This document shows positions 49,301 through 59,890 of a DNA stretch of 64,000 nt, in pieces. The DNA lies in NCBI GenBank assembly GCA_002633025.1, contig NMRB01000209.1, forward strand, positions 356,951 through 420,950, given 5' to 3'. Position 1 is the first letter of the stretch; each line of letters starts with the position of its first letter. This DNA comes from Notospermus geniculatus. Taxonomy: Eukaryota > Nemertea > Pilidiophora > Heteronemertea > Lineidae. The notes beneath the pieces were generated by a model. The model was not told the origin of the DNA. It made no database searches and saw only the letters and a program-made list of their open reading frames with translations. Both the position numbers and the translations under genes were made by a program.

Positions 49301-49902
49301 TGCTCCACTCTTCTCAGCTCCCTCGACACTAAGAACGCCACCTCATCCAACGAAGTATGCAGGGTGTCTACAAGTCTTAAAAAGTCTTAAATTTGGAACT
49401 TCCATTTTTAAGGCCTTAAAAAGTCTTGAATTTGGCAATTTTTGTAAGAAGGTCTTAAAAAGGTCTTAATTTTGGCTCTGAAATGGCGGGAAATCACATC
49501 TCAAGACTTCTAAAATCCAAATTTTCCTGGGGGAGACCCCCAGACCCCCCTTCGCCTAGACATCTGCCTTTCCCAGCCACATTCATCCCTATCACGTTTT
49601 TTCTGGTAGAAACACAGTCGGGGNGGGGGGGGGGGAGGTGTAGAAGAAAATGCGTCTTAAATTTTGCCGATATTTGGTCTTAAAAAGTCTTAAAAAGGTC
49701 TTAAATTTGGTGCTCCACAGGCTGTAGACACCCTGAGTATGGTACAGTAGATGCTTTGTAAATAAGGTCTCAATAACCAGTGCCAAAATAGGTCTCAGCA
49801 TTTGGATAATACCATGTAAACCTCTTCTCTACATCACAACCTAAAAATGCTTTTTCTCTTCCAGCTGCTGGTGCTACAAATACATTGAATAACAACAAGT
49901 GA
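43400..49902 (+). CDS. Unrecognised Cys-rich protein with PPSYDEA tail, copy B
   Basis: Exons: 43400-43563, 43747-about 43840 (then a stop; its 3' half is lost), 45110-45222, 46142-46219, 46477-46677, 47623-47725, 48445-48696 and 49865-49902 with TGA at 49900. All other borders are GT-AG and in phase. Using the piece of exon 2 seen only in A, the product would be about 363 residues. The N-terminal third is polar. The 46477-46677 exon encodes TKFSRFYITNYSKYKHC followed by a Cys-aromatic patch (C-x2-C-x4-C-x2-C-x2-C, then WLLSAPIY) that could bind metal, be palmitoylated or form a membrane hairpin. The tail is Gln/Pro-rich and ends PPSYDEAVG plus 12 residues; PPxY is the ligand of WW-domain ubiquitin ligases such as NEDD4. 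No family recognised. A candidate polyA signal AATAAA is at 50164. Confidence 0.8.
44846..45060. mobile_element. CAGGGCTT element with TAATGC duplication, only in B
   Basis: CAGGGCTTAAGATAA and TTATCTAAAGCCCTG ends; TAATGC at 44840-44845 and 45061-45066. Empty site in A (GCTAATGCACTT). The interior repeats AAAATACTCCTT many times. Confidence 0.85.
45437..46105. mobile_element. CAAGAATATATAAG element with 7-bp duplication, only in B
   Basis: A 32-bp inverted end beginning CAAGAATATATAAGTACC. ACGTGAC on both sides (45430-45436, 46106-46112). Copy A has one ACGTGAC. A 160-bp hairpin (45749-45910) is nested in it. Confidence 0.85.
45749..45910. mobile_element. GGGCTGGGTTGC hairpin nested in 45437-46105
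   Basis: GGTTGCACGAAACTCACGAC and its complement near the right end form a stem of about 65 bp with only small interruptions, containing AGATAGCGCTAACACCAAG and its inverse. Confidence 0.82.
46327..46440. mobile_element. GGGGCCTGTTTC hairpin (B)
   Basis: Counterpart of 27830-27943, one or two base differences. Confidence 0.8.
46694..47169. mobile_element. CAGGGCTTTCATTAA element (B)
   Basis: CAGGGCTTTCATTAA and TTAATGAAAGCCCTG, a perfect 15-bp inverted repeat. TAATGC precedes it and (one base away) follows it. It lies just after the donor of the Cys-rich exon. Confidence 0.82.
47818..48343. mobile_element. pogo/Tigger-like element, 0.53 kb (B)
   Basis: CAGTCGAACCTCGTTTCAACG at the left, CGTTTAACGAGGTTCGACTG at the right, TA flanks. 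Internal TATAACGTAAA and ACAACGAAC words are the usual pogo-type degenerate ends. No transposase. Confidence 0.82.
49360..49735. mobile_element. CAGGGTGTCTAC element with AGTATG duplication, only in B
   Basis: CAGGGTGTCTACA and TGTAGACACCCTG ends; AGTATG at 49354-49359 and 49736-49741; empty site in A (GAAGTATGGTAC). The interior repeats AAAAAGTCTTAAATTTGG and carries the AAATCACATCTCAAG...CCCCCAGACCCCC module. A single N lies in a G run (49624). Confidence 0.87.
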
Positions 49903-50681
49903 TATGCTACAAAACCACCGGTGAATTTTTACCTACGGTACTTTTATGGTTGATGGAACTTCGTTCGTTCAAGGAAAAGTGTACCTGAATGACAATCTTG
50001 TGGATGAAGTTGATGGACTGTTTACATGAGAGGTGCTCCAGTTGCCAAAGGTGCTTAAAAACTCCTTGTAAAGCATTGTTGTACACCTGCTGACAACTGC
50101 TGTGCTGAAATTTCATGAGGACAGGGCTGTAGGAACGTCATGGAGGTTGGGGGGGGGGGGCAGAATAAAATAGTGGACCGTAGCCGTAGTCCTTAGCAGT
50201 GAGATTTATCCCCAAATAATTTTCTTGGGGATGGAATTCTCCCCATTCTCCCCTCTGGCGGAAACCCTGACAGCAAGTTACAATGGACTTTGGGTCAAGA
50301 CAGTGGCGTCAAGTAATATTATCAAAACCGGTGAGAATGTTCTTCAGATTGTTAAGATGAATCTTTATACATGTATCGCATGAAGTGCTGATGTTTAAAC
50401 AGTAATCATGGTTTACTCCTAGTGAGTTGGTGCTATCAGAATAAACCAATTTCAGTTTTCTGAATTTGGTGTCAGCTGGTGGAACTCCTGGCCACTGCAC
50501 TGTCCACGTCTGCCACATGTGTCTTTATGACACTAAGCAAGGCTTGATTTAAGCGGCTTCTCATCGCAGTTTGTGAATGAAAAACAGCACTTTGCGAATT
50601 CAAGTTAAAACGCACTGGTAGCGAATCAAAGCGGTGCCTTCCACTGGTAGCGAATCAAAGCGGCGCCTTCCATTCCATGCT

Positions 50682-51178
50682 ATCATAAAGGAATCAAACA
50701 TAAAGGTTCAACTTACAAATTTAGCGTTTTATAAATGTAGACAGTATATATTCAAAACCTCAACAGATTTGCATTCTGACTCTTCCATATGATAGGCAAG
50801 ACCCTTCTGCATGTTTACTGCAAATTTTGTTGAATTCCGACTACCGGTAGTTAATCTGATGATACAAAAGGACTGAATTAATGAGAACTCTACAAACGAT
50901 GAGAGCGCAGGGTCATCTGTGTACATTTGAATACGCCAACGTACATTTGCACACGGAACATTAATTGTGCTGAAAATAGCTCTGTTATCCTCAGAAATGG
51001 AATTCAAGGCATCAAGTTGACAGATTCATGTACCCCACTACCATAAAAAAAGTTGAAGCTCCTGCTATTACGTAACACCAAAATTCAGGCAGTGAGAGAC
51101 ATCTGGTGGCAACACATGAAGTGTATCCCTCAGTTACTTCATCGTTCGCAGTTAAACCTTTATGTTTGGTTTCTTTAT
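50682..51178. repeat. Diverged third copy of a stretch of the A/B segment
   Basis: AAGGAATCAAACATAAAGG through GCAGTTAAACCTTTATG matches about 21596-22031 (A) and 38032-38460 (B) with clearly more substitutions than A and B show against each other. It is an interspersed repeat or an older local duplication. Confidence 0.8.
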
Positions 51179-51310
51179 GATGCTACTCATACGTAGTGGA
51201 AATTGTAGAACCTTGGCTTAATCGTTAATCGTCGCACCGCCTCTAGGGTGCAGAACAAACTAAAGGTAGTTGGTTCGCTAACCCCGTCATAGTCGCTGTC
51301 TGCATACATG

Positions 51311-51600
51311 AGTCAGCTATTTTAAAGCCCCACTGTATTGAATCTGAAAAACGCAAATCATCGCCGCGATTCTTGACGTCAGTGCACGACGTCACGACGT
51401 GTAAAATGTACTGCGCTCTACCTGAATACATTAGAGCCCTCCCTGCAGATTTTTTCATTGTGTGCTGAAAACTAGGCCTTGATTCTCGGAAATACGCATC
51501 AGGCAGGCATTTTGGGGACCTTCACGATGCTATGAGACCTCGACCAGCATTCTCCCAACACTTTGAAAATCCAGTAAAATTCAATACCGTGGGGCTTTAA
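51311..51600. mobile_element. TTTAAAGCCCCACTGTATTGAAT element
   Basis: TTTAAAGCCCCACTGTATTGAA and TTCAATACCGTGGGGCTTTAAA are inverted ends. The interior is an inverted relative of 15676-15945 (AAAACTAGGCCTTGATTCTC, GAGACCTC). Confidence 0.75.
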
Positions 51601-52268
51601 ACACACCACAGATAGGGCTCGGTGATACTCGAAGACACTGATAATCAAATTATAGAATGGCTAATCAAATCATCTGTTTATCAAATTTTGATTCGCAAAG
51701 TTGATAATCAATCAAAAATTCCTAGATCAAGCCTTGCACTATGGTCTACTATTTCTGAGACCCCAGCTGGCTAAAAGTGATTCCCTGGAACAAATATTTC
51801 TCGTTTCATTGTTTCTTCGAATACCTTTCACCAAATTTTTTTGGCTCAATCACAATGCCAATCTTAGTTTCTAGGTTTGAACTTGTATATAATGTTTATA
51901 TCATATTAGGTTGCGTATCCATAGGCTGTTCGCATGTGCAGTTTGTCCCTGTTCCGTGTTTGCTTGTGGCCCATCACATGGACAGTGAACTTTTGTTTGA
52001 CTTATTTGTCATTCCCATAGGCTGTACCGTGCGAACCTTTCCCATTATTCACGGCACATATGCCCTCTTCACTGGGAACATAGGGAACGAACATGCTCAT
52101 TCCAGGTCACAAAGCCACAAGCGAACAGCCTATCGATATGCAGCCTTATTGGGCAGTAATGGGAATAAGCCATATTTTTTGCCCCTGCATAAAATGTGAG
52201 GCGGTCTAGGAAAACCCGTTGGATGTTGCTGAATGATCAACAAGGGCTATCAGATTGCCTGTGCATTG

Positions 52269-52623
52269 CTGGGTTCTCCACTAGTGTAACAGAATGGGCG
52301 CGGCGCCCGTTCTAAAACGCAGAATTGATCTCGACAGCGCCCAGTCTAAAAATTTGCCGCCCGGTCATAAAAAATTGCAGCCTGGTCAAAATTATTCACT
52401 TTAAATAACACTGAGGTTTCCAAGCACCAACAGGAGCTAGATTTGCATTCCGACATGTCCAAAATGCCGGGAAATCGCATTTCAGGGCTTCTAGATTTCA
52501 AATTTTTCTGGGTAGGCCCCCAGTCCGCCCGCGGAGGATGTGCATGCGGCAGCGGCTTACGATATCAATAACCGTGTGACGTCACCAGTGCCCGGTCTGT
52601 TTCAAACCCTGTGGAGAACCCCG
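52269..52623. mobile_element. CTGGGTTCTCCAC element
   Basis: Ends CTGGGTTCTCCACTAGTG and TGTGGAGAACCCCG. The body is an inverted relative of 4960-5301, sharing GGCGCCCGTTCTAAAACGC, ATTATTCACTTTAAATAACA and GGGAAATCGCATTTCAGGGC. Confidence 0.75.
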
Positions 52624-53044
52624 CATTGATCTGCTACTGTTTACCTGTTACGATGTACATTTCAGTTATTGGAATGTGCGGGTTCACGAAGGCAATTAAC
52701 ACTTTACTCAAATGTGACATCCGACGGGTTTTCGCGGACTGCCTCGCAAGTGCATACTCAATACCACTGGCAGTTGTAGTGTTCATTTGGTTGTTGTTCA
52801 GTGGAGCACAAATCGTGTAATTGAAAGTTCAATGTCTTCCATTTTTTACATGGCCTCTTCAGGCTCTGGGCTATGAGAAATAATTTTCTATATTAACCTG
52901 AACTTTGCGCCGGCCGCAATGACTAATGAGAATCTCCTCTTCATGTGACATACCTGTACATGTACACGACACAGGCTTTCTCTTGTGCCAACAGTCATGA
53001 TACATGTATCTGTACAGTGGAACCCCTCTATCAAGGACACCTTT

Positions 53045-53637
53045 AAGCCAGGCACACATCGCACTTGCGACTGAAAGCAACCGATCTGGAGCCATGTTCC
53101 CGAAGCCATCGTTAGGTTAATGATGTCGTTAAAACTGGGAAAATGCATAGCGTAACGACATCGTTAACCTAACGACGGCTTCGGGAACATGGGTCCTGAT
53201 CAGTGGCTGGTGATGTACCATTGTTGGCAACATTGTTGCCAATGTTGCAAATTCAGCAACTCAGTAAAAATCTGTCGTCATGTCCTGACTGCGCACATCG
53301 CACTTGCTACTGGCGGCAACTCAGGTAACATCGGGGGTGTTGAGACTGGACAAGACTACATGTAGGTTTTGTTTAGAAAACTGGCACTCATCAGTCGCAA
53401 GTTGGCGTACATCGCAGCGACTGAACGAAACTGGGTACAACTAGTCGTAGAAAGTTGGACATGTGCTGCTCGTGGCGACTGGCAAAATCTCAGTTCCAGC
53501 GAGTCGCAAGGGTGCGCACATCGACCGTTTCTGGCGACTGATCAATCGCATCCACTTCCAGCTAGATCCTCCCAGTTGCCAGTAGCTCAGTGGCGACTAG
53601 TTGTCTCCAGTTGCAAGCGTGATGTACGCTAGGCCTT
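53045..53637. mobile_element. GCACACATCGCACTTGCGACTG element with nested hairpin
   Basis: GCACACATCGCACTTGCGACTG at the left faces CAGTTGCAAGCGTGATGTACGC at the right. A 106-bp hairpin (53090-53195) is nested near the left end. The interior is rich in GCGACTGG/CCAGTCGC-type words. Confidence 0.65.
53090..53195. mobile_element. CATGTTCCCGAAGCC hairpin
   Basis: CATGTTCCCGAAGCCATCG pairs with CGACGGCTTCGGGAACATG, and GTTAGGTTAATGATGTCGTT with AACGACATCGTTAACCTAAC. A near-identical hairpin is nested in the SINE at 62332-62443. Confidence 0.85.
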
Positions 53638-53801
53638 TTAGGACTGACAGCTGGTGTTCATATTGAAAGGCCTCCTGATTTCAGAGGTCAGAATAACTAG
53701 AAATGACCAATTAGGGGCTTAACTTTGGTGGTCCTAATAGAGAGGTATCCTCCTGGCACAGATGTGTTCCGTTCCAGCAAAAGTAGGCGCTTGTCGCAAG
53801 T

Positions 53802-54194
53802 CTAGCGTCCAATGGAAATAGGCCTACCTAGTATGTCACATTTTGTTGTTTTCGAGAAAAATGGGTTTATGTGGAATGACAACTTGGAAGAGTTTTGTTG
53901 TGGAAAACACTCCTAATTAAAAATATGTCATACAAACAGGATTAAATGCAATTTGCTATGTTTTACCTCTGATTTCATGCTGAATTTGCAAAGGTAAAAA
54001 CGTAGTAAGTCACAATTCTGATGACTTAGACGTAAAAAACGAGTAAGTGCACCACTGTCTTTCCGAGGCTTTGGCAAACATTTTGCAAACAAAAACTGTT
54101 TAATATGATGAAACAATACCTAGTAAGCACGAATTTGGCCTTAACTCATTTTTTCCAAAAATGTGACTTACTAGGTATTTCCATTGGACGCTAG
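53802..54194. mobile_element. CTAGCGTCCAATGG element with AAGT duplication
   Basis: CTAGCGTCCAATGGAAATA and TATTTCCATTGGACGCTAG, a perfect 19-bp inverted repeat, with AAGT on both sides. It splits an older element whose left end is AGCAAAAGTAGGCGCTTGTCGC and whose right part (54199-54255) matches the interior of 62808-62968. Confidence 0.85.
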
Positions 54195-54360
54195 AAGTGA
54201 TCATCACTGGTCATCAGTTTACTCTCGTATTATCACTGCTGTCCTCTACTATTGTCAACCTGTAGAGACATACATTTCAGCTGTTGTGTTGTAAGGCATG
54301 AACCCTTGTGTGTGACAAGCAACTACTTCTGCTAGAGCGGGCCACAAATGTCCACTAATA

Positions 54361-54824
54361 TACAGTGAGTACATAGTTAACTGGTTGTGGCTCAAAAATT
54401 TTCTAAGTCCATAAAGGGGCCTACAACAGGAGAAATTAGACCAAGTCATTTTGTGGTCGCCTATCCAATTTATAGAGTCATTGGTTTGGAAAAGCTTGAT
54501 TGAATGAATGATGTTGATTTCTGGTTGTTTTCAGTCAGATGTTTGTGATTGGTTTCTTTATGAATGAAAGGTTTTGGAAGTTGTGGTCAGTCGGTTTCCA
54601 TGTAAAACCAACGGATTAATCATGGACGAAAATGACACTGATCATTTTCATCAGACCATGTCATGGTCTGAACAGAGGACACCAAGCAGAAAAGCCTATT
54701 CACGCTGTCAGGAATGAATGTAGAACCTACAACCCATTATGGGGCCTCAATTGCATATTATAATGATCTGTAATGACCTTCCACCAAAATTGGGTCAGAA
54801 CCAGTTAACTATGTACTCACTGTA
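54361..54824. mobile_element. TACAGTGAGTACATAG element, TA duplication
   Basis: TACAGTGAGTACATAGTTAA and TTAACTATGTACTCACTGTA ends extend to a 26-bp perfect inverted repeat, flanked by TA. Tc1/mariner-type MITE, 464 bp. Confidence 0.87.
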
Positions 54825-54935
54825 TATACAATGTAGTTGTATATGATGAGTATATGGCTTCATACATACATGAATATTAGTTAATATTCATTTTAAAATG
54901 CCACCATATTATTGAATGTGGAGTAGCCTTAGTTC

Positions 54936-55055
54936 CAGGGGCCTGTTTCATAAAGTGACTTTAGGCTAATGGTACCTTTAACCAAATGGAAATGCATTGA
55001 AGTTAATGGTACCGTCCCCATTCAGCTTTAAGTCACTTTATGAAACAGGCCTCAG
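54936..55055. mobile_element. CAGGGGCCTGTTTC hairpin
   Basis: CAGGGGCCTGTTTCATAAAG and CTTTATGAAACAGGCCTCAG; third member of the family at 27830 and 46327. Confidence 0.82.
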
Positions 55056-57038
55056 AACTGTACATGTACGGTAGCACACAAATGTCCCCTAACAAATTTG
55101 ATACAAACTAGAATGTTCAAAAGGGATTATAGTGTGCTGTTGTCGTGGTGTCACATTATGTAGTGTGAGACATCAGGGAGCGGAGGGATCCCTCCCTTCT
55201 TTGTAATAAATCTTAGTTTTACCTTAAAATATTTGAATTTGGAACTTTATTGAAGACGAAGAGGCATCACAGGCGGGATTCCAGGGACGGATCCAGGATT
55301 TCGGGAAAGAGGGGGCGCACTGTGCTAGAAACATTGAAATCTGCGGTGAATTTCAATGATTTGCTCCAAATTTCAGAATTTCACGGTTGATTTTACAGAT
55401 TTGTTGGCCAAAAGGGGGCGTGCGGCCGGTGCGCCCCCCCCCTTGGATCCGCGCCTGATGGCCCTGAGGAACCTGCAAGAGTGAGGCCGCCACTTACAGT
55501 AGCAGACTTGAACGCATCTCCTGATTAATGTTCTCTTCAATGAAGATCTCGGGAGTTGCATGGGCCTTGCCAATGCATGCAGTGAATGCCACCTTCCAAC
55601 GTTGCTAGGTTGGTAATGATTGATCATTCAAATAGAGAGTTTCTGCTATCCCGGATCCGGGATCGAGATCGGGATAGAGTAGCGCCGCGTCATCAAAAAA
55701 TGACGCGCGTCATCATTGTTTACGTGAACGTTGTCGATCCCATTGTTGGTTTCCGAGATAAATCGGCTGTATCTCGTAAGTGTCATCAAATGACATACAA
55801 TTTCTCCTAACCTCGTCAAACTTGCGAATCGTGCTGCCAGACATAGGATTCAGTATATATGTAGATCAAGTACAAACCATAAACAGTAATACTGTGGTCG
55901 CGGAGTTATGCTGGACTGGGGGCGGTTCTATAGGCCTACATTATAACCCGCAGGAGTAGCCTTAAATAAATGAAAGGAATGCCTGAATACAAATCTCGGG
56001 AAGGCATGTCTTGGATTCATTCATATTGAAAACATACTATAGTGGTTAAGGCGTGCTACCCCTTATAGTACATTTTTAAATTATCTGGAGCTCGATGGGA
56101 GGACCCTTTGGTTGTCAGGCAGACCTTGGTATTGTTGGTGAAGTCTGGCTATTGAAATGCGTTTTATTGACAGGACACTTCCAGCCTATGCCTGTGTTCA
56201 ATTTCGAATCAAGGCCTAGTTGCATGTTCTATTTCGACCGAGGTTCAGCTGGTTAGAAAACAATGTGTGTTGGACCGTTTAGAGTAAACCCCAAGTTCAT
56301 TGTTGTCCGGTTACTAGGGGTTTGACTGACATACGCTCATCGAGCTCCAGATGATTTAAACGGACTATAGTACTGGCGATTGATGCCTAATGCGAGGGTC
56401 AAATCTGGTAGGAAGCAATGTCTTTTACCTTACCTTAGAAACCCGTTTCTATTTCATGTTCCATGTATGGAATCATGTTTATGTACATGTACATGTAGGC
56501 ATACATGTATTGCAATAACTAAGTTGCCCATTTCAAGATATGTCTCAGAATATAATTTTCTTCTTTTGCCATAATAATGAATAATTCTGTGGTCAAAATA
56601 TTGTGGCAAACCTCCTATCTTTTTAAAGTTGGTTATATATTGTAAGATTAATGAAAATAAATGAGTACAACACTACAAGTAGTTGATATTTCTGGTGATT
56701 TTTATTCATTAAAAATCTTAAAAGATATACCGGGTATTAGGAATAGAAATAACAATGTTCTTGTTACATCAATGATATACACTCAACATTTCCTTTTAGC
56801 AAATAAACAATTTGAATAAAACTTGGTCTTTTGTTATCATCTATAAGAATTGAAAGAAGGCTTGTGTCATGGCTGCACCTATGTCAAATCAAATTCAATT
56901 CAAATTGAGGTAGTAGTACACTCATATTCTCAGTGCTGAGAAATAAACACAGCATCCAGCTTAGTAAATGTACGTCATAATTTTGCTCTCAGCTCAGTGC
57001 TGCCTCCAAATCAGCTTAAATTGGAGGACAGTCCTTTA

Positions 57039-58362
57039 ATGAAATGGTCCATGGACCATGTGCTCACCGGGTTGGACATAATAGTCTAATGACAGAGGGA
57101 GGTGCATATCAGTTATGAGCAATCTGGGTCAAGTCATTCCCAAGTAGGACTTTGATGATTTTTGGGTTTATGCCACCTGGCGGCCATATTGGATGTCCGA
57201 TTGGGCCGGAACTTCACATGCACATGAAGGTCATCTGCAGAGGGCCACATAGCACATTGGAGCGCTTTGGGTCCAAGTCGTTCCTGAGTTACAGCACTTT
57301 GATGATTTTCAGGTTACGCCACCTGGTGGCCATATTGGATGTACGATCATGCCGAAACTTCACATGCACATAAAGGTCATCTGCACGGAGCCACATAGCA
57401 CATTGGAGCGCTTTGGGTTAAGGCTTTCCTGATTTACAGCACTTTGATGATTTTTAGCTCACCCGTGAGCTTTAGTCGTCAGTCAGCGTCCGTCGTCTGT
57501 CGTCCGTCGTCGTTGTCCGTTAGCAGGGCACGTTTTGTAACCGCTGGAGCTATTGATCTGAAACTTGGTACATATATACCCCTAGGTCAGATGACCTACG
57601 ACATCAAGTTTCGGTCCGATTCGATTCTTTGCTTGGCCTCCAGGTGGCGTAAACCTAAAACACAAAAAGTGCAATAACTCCTGAACTAATGACTGGATCA
57701 TCTCCAAATTTTTATCACAGGTGTATCTAATTAGGATACATAACATATGTAACGGGTTTTTGATTTGACCTACTTTTCAAGGTCGCGGAGGTCAAAGTTC
57801 AACAAAAGTAACGAATCTGCCACAGTTCTTAATTATTTCACCGAGAGTCTTCATATCTTGCATAAACGTGTATTAGAGAGGTACCTTCAAAAATACCGAG
57901 TTTCGGCCCGATCGGACATCCAATATGGCCGCCAGGTGGCGTACCCTGAAAATCATCCAAGTGCTAAAACTCAGGAACGGCTTGACCCAGAGTTCTCAAA
58001 CTTGATATTTACCTCCCTCTTCATGACCTTTACAAGCACGTCAAATTTCGGCCTGATTAAACTTCCAATATGGCCGCCAGCTGGCGTAACTCAAAAATCA
58101 TCAAATGTGCTATAACTCAGGAACGACTTGACCCAGAGCGCTCAAATGTGCTATGTGGCTCCCTCTAGATGACCTTTATGTGCATGTGAAGTTTTGGCCC
58201 GATCGGACATCCAATATGGCCGCCAGGTGGCATAATCCCAAAATCATTGAAGTCCTGCAACTTGGGGATGACTTGACCCAGATTGCTCATAACTGACATG
58301 TACATGTACCTCTCTCTGTCATTACACTACGGGTGAGCACATGGTCCATGGACCATTTCATT
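57039..58362. repeat. Inverted composite of about 145-bp units with GGCCGCCAGGTGGCG
   Basis: AATGAAATGGTCCATGGACC near 57039 is inverted at 58343-58362. Between are two direct units (57145-57440) containing GCCACCTGGCGGCCATATTG and three inverted units (57895-58290) with CCAATATGGCCGCCAGGTGG. Further single units follow to about 58560. In the centre is an AGCTCACCCGTGAGC repeat (57455-57740). It is a large non-coding composite of a single repeat family. Confidence 0.75.
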
Positions 58363-59010
58363 GGGTTACGCCACCTGGTGGCCACGTTTGAAGTCAAATC
58401 AGGCCGAAATTTGACGTGCATGTAAAGGTCATCTAGAGGGAGGTAAATATCAAATTTGAGCACTCTGCGTCAAGCCGTTCCCGAGTAATAGCACTTCCTT
58501 GATTTTCAGGTTACGCCACCTGGCGGCCATATTGGATATCCAATTGGGCCGAAACTTGGTATTTTATAAGGTACCCCTCCAATGCATGTTTATGCAAGAT
58601 ATGAAGTTGCTCGGTGAAATAATGACAAACTTTGGCAGGTTCGTTACTTTTGTCGAACTTTGACTTCTGTGACCTTGAAAAGTAGGTCAAATCAAAAACC
58701 CGTTATATATGTTATGTACCCTTATTAGCTACACCTATGATAAAAATTTGGAGATGATCTAGTCATTAGTTCAGGAGTTATTGCACTTTTTGTGTTTTTG
58801 GTTTCCGCCACCTGGTGGCCAAGCTGAGAGTCGGATCGGACCGAAACTTGGTGTCGTGGGTCGTCTGACCTAGGGGTATATATGTACCAAGTTTCAGATC
58901 AATAGCTCCAGTGGTTACGAAACGTGCCCTGCTAATGGACGACGCCGGACGACGATGGACGCACAACCATTGTATAAGGTCACCACGGTGACCTAAAAAG
59001 GAACTGTACT
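58363..59010. repeat. Right continuation of the composite repeat
   Basis: Two more GCCACCTGG units, then the complement of 57740-57900 (CCGTTATATATGTTATG) and an inverted AGCTCACC-family copy ending TCACCACGGTGACC (about 58735-59000). Confidence 0.7.
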
Positions 59011-59344
59011 TGTAGCACTGTAAGAAATTTTCACCCGTAGAATCTCACAAAATCTACATACATGTATTATGATCCGAACCTAATATTTATTTATTATAGG
59101 TCCACATTTGATGTGGAATAACATCAATACTAGAGCAATAGGGAAGTTGAGATCATCGACTTATCACGGATTCTTATAAGGTAAGTACATATATGGATCG
59201 AAATGTACGCAAACTTTTTCCTTGGTGTACAGAATTCTATCCGTATATGTATAAGGATCCGTGATAGGTCGCTGACCTCAACCTCCCTAATGTCGATGGG
59301 GGGGGGGGGCCATCACATATCTCCCCGCTTTCGACACGAAGTAA

Positions 59345-59890
59345 GGCCTCCCTTATTATATCTTTTGGATTACGGATTCGCCGACGTGCTTTTTGGGAAA
59401 ACCAGAAAAAAAATTTTTTTTCCGACTTGCCATTTTTGAGCAGTGTTTTTTTCCCTGCCGACGCATTTTTTTCAAAAGCTCCTTGTTTTTCCAAGCGGCA
59501 AGCAAAATCGCGAAAGATCATCGTAGTTTTTCCCCTGAACCCTGGCATACTCAGCAGCTTTACAACAGATAAAACCTTGGTTTCAGTGTTCTAATACTGG
59601 GTCATATGAATAAAGACTAGGAAATGCTTTTACTTGAATTTTGCAGTACAAATACACTATGCAATGCTGTACAAATCTGAAGCAAAAGCATTTGCTAGTC
59701 TTTATTCATATCACCCACTGTCTGCAAAACCTTTTTTTATTTCTCCTACCTGCCGAGTTGACAATGATTGTCCGTGAATACCACCGCAAATAAAAATTGG
59801 TCAGTAAGGCCTCTTTTTTTTATTTCCCCCTCCCTACCTACCTAAATGGTGATAGCAATCCGTAATCCAAAAAATAAAATAAGCGTGGCC
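59345..59890. mobile_element. GGCC MITE with TAA duplication, 546 bp
   Basis: GGCCTCCCTTATTATATC...GGATTACGGATT at the left, AATCCGTAATCC...ATAAGCGTGGCC at the right, TAA both sides. Interior AAAAAAATTTTTTTTCCGAC and CTGCCGAGTTGAC words are shared with other GGCC elements. Confidence 0.85.

Larger units (their letters stand above)
29974..49767. repeat. Large duplicated segment, copy B
   Basis: Same gene order as 13401-29545. It is longer because of insertions absent from A (32985-33425, 36205-36651, 39551-39800, 40131-40284, 40993-41180, 41478-41596, 44846-45060, 45437-46105, 49360-49735) and a 322-base gap. It continues past the end of A to the last exon of the Cys-rich gene. Confidence 0.93.

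Noticed and set aside
51777-52199. 140-codon open frame on +
   Set aside because: It overlaps an inverted repeat, has no splice context, no recognisable domain, and no second copy to test conservation.
57039-58560. CRISPR-like array
   Set aside because: Units are about 145 bp, occur in both orientations and vary along their whole length; the genome is eukaryotic.
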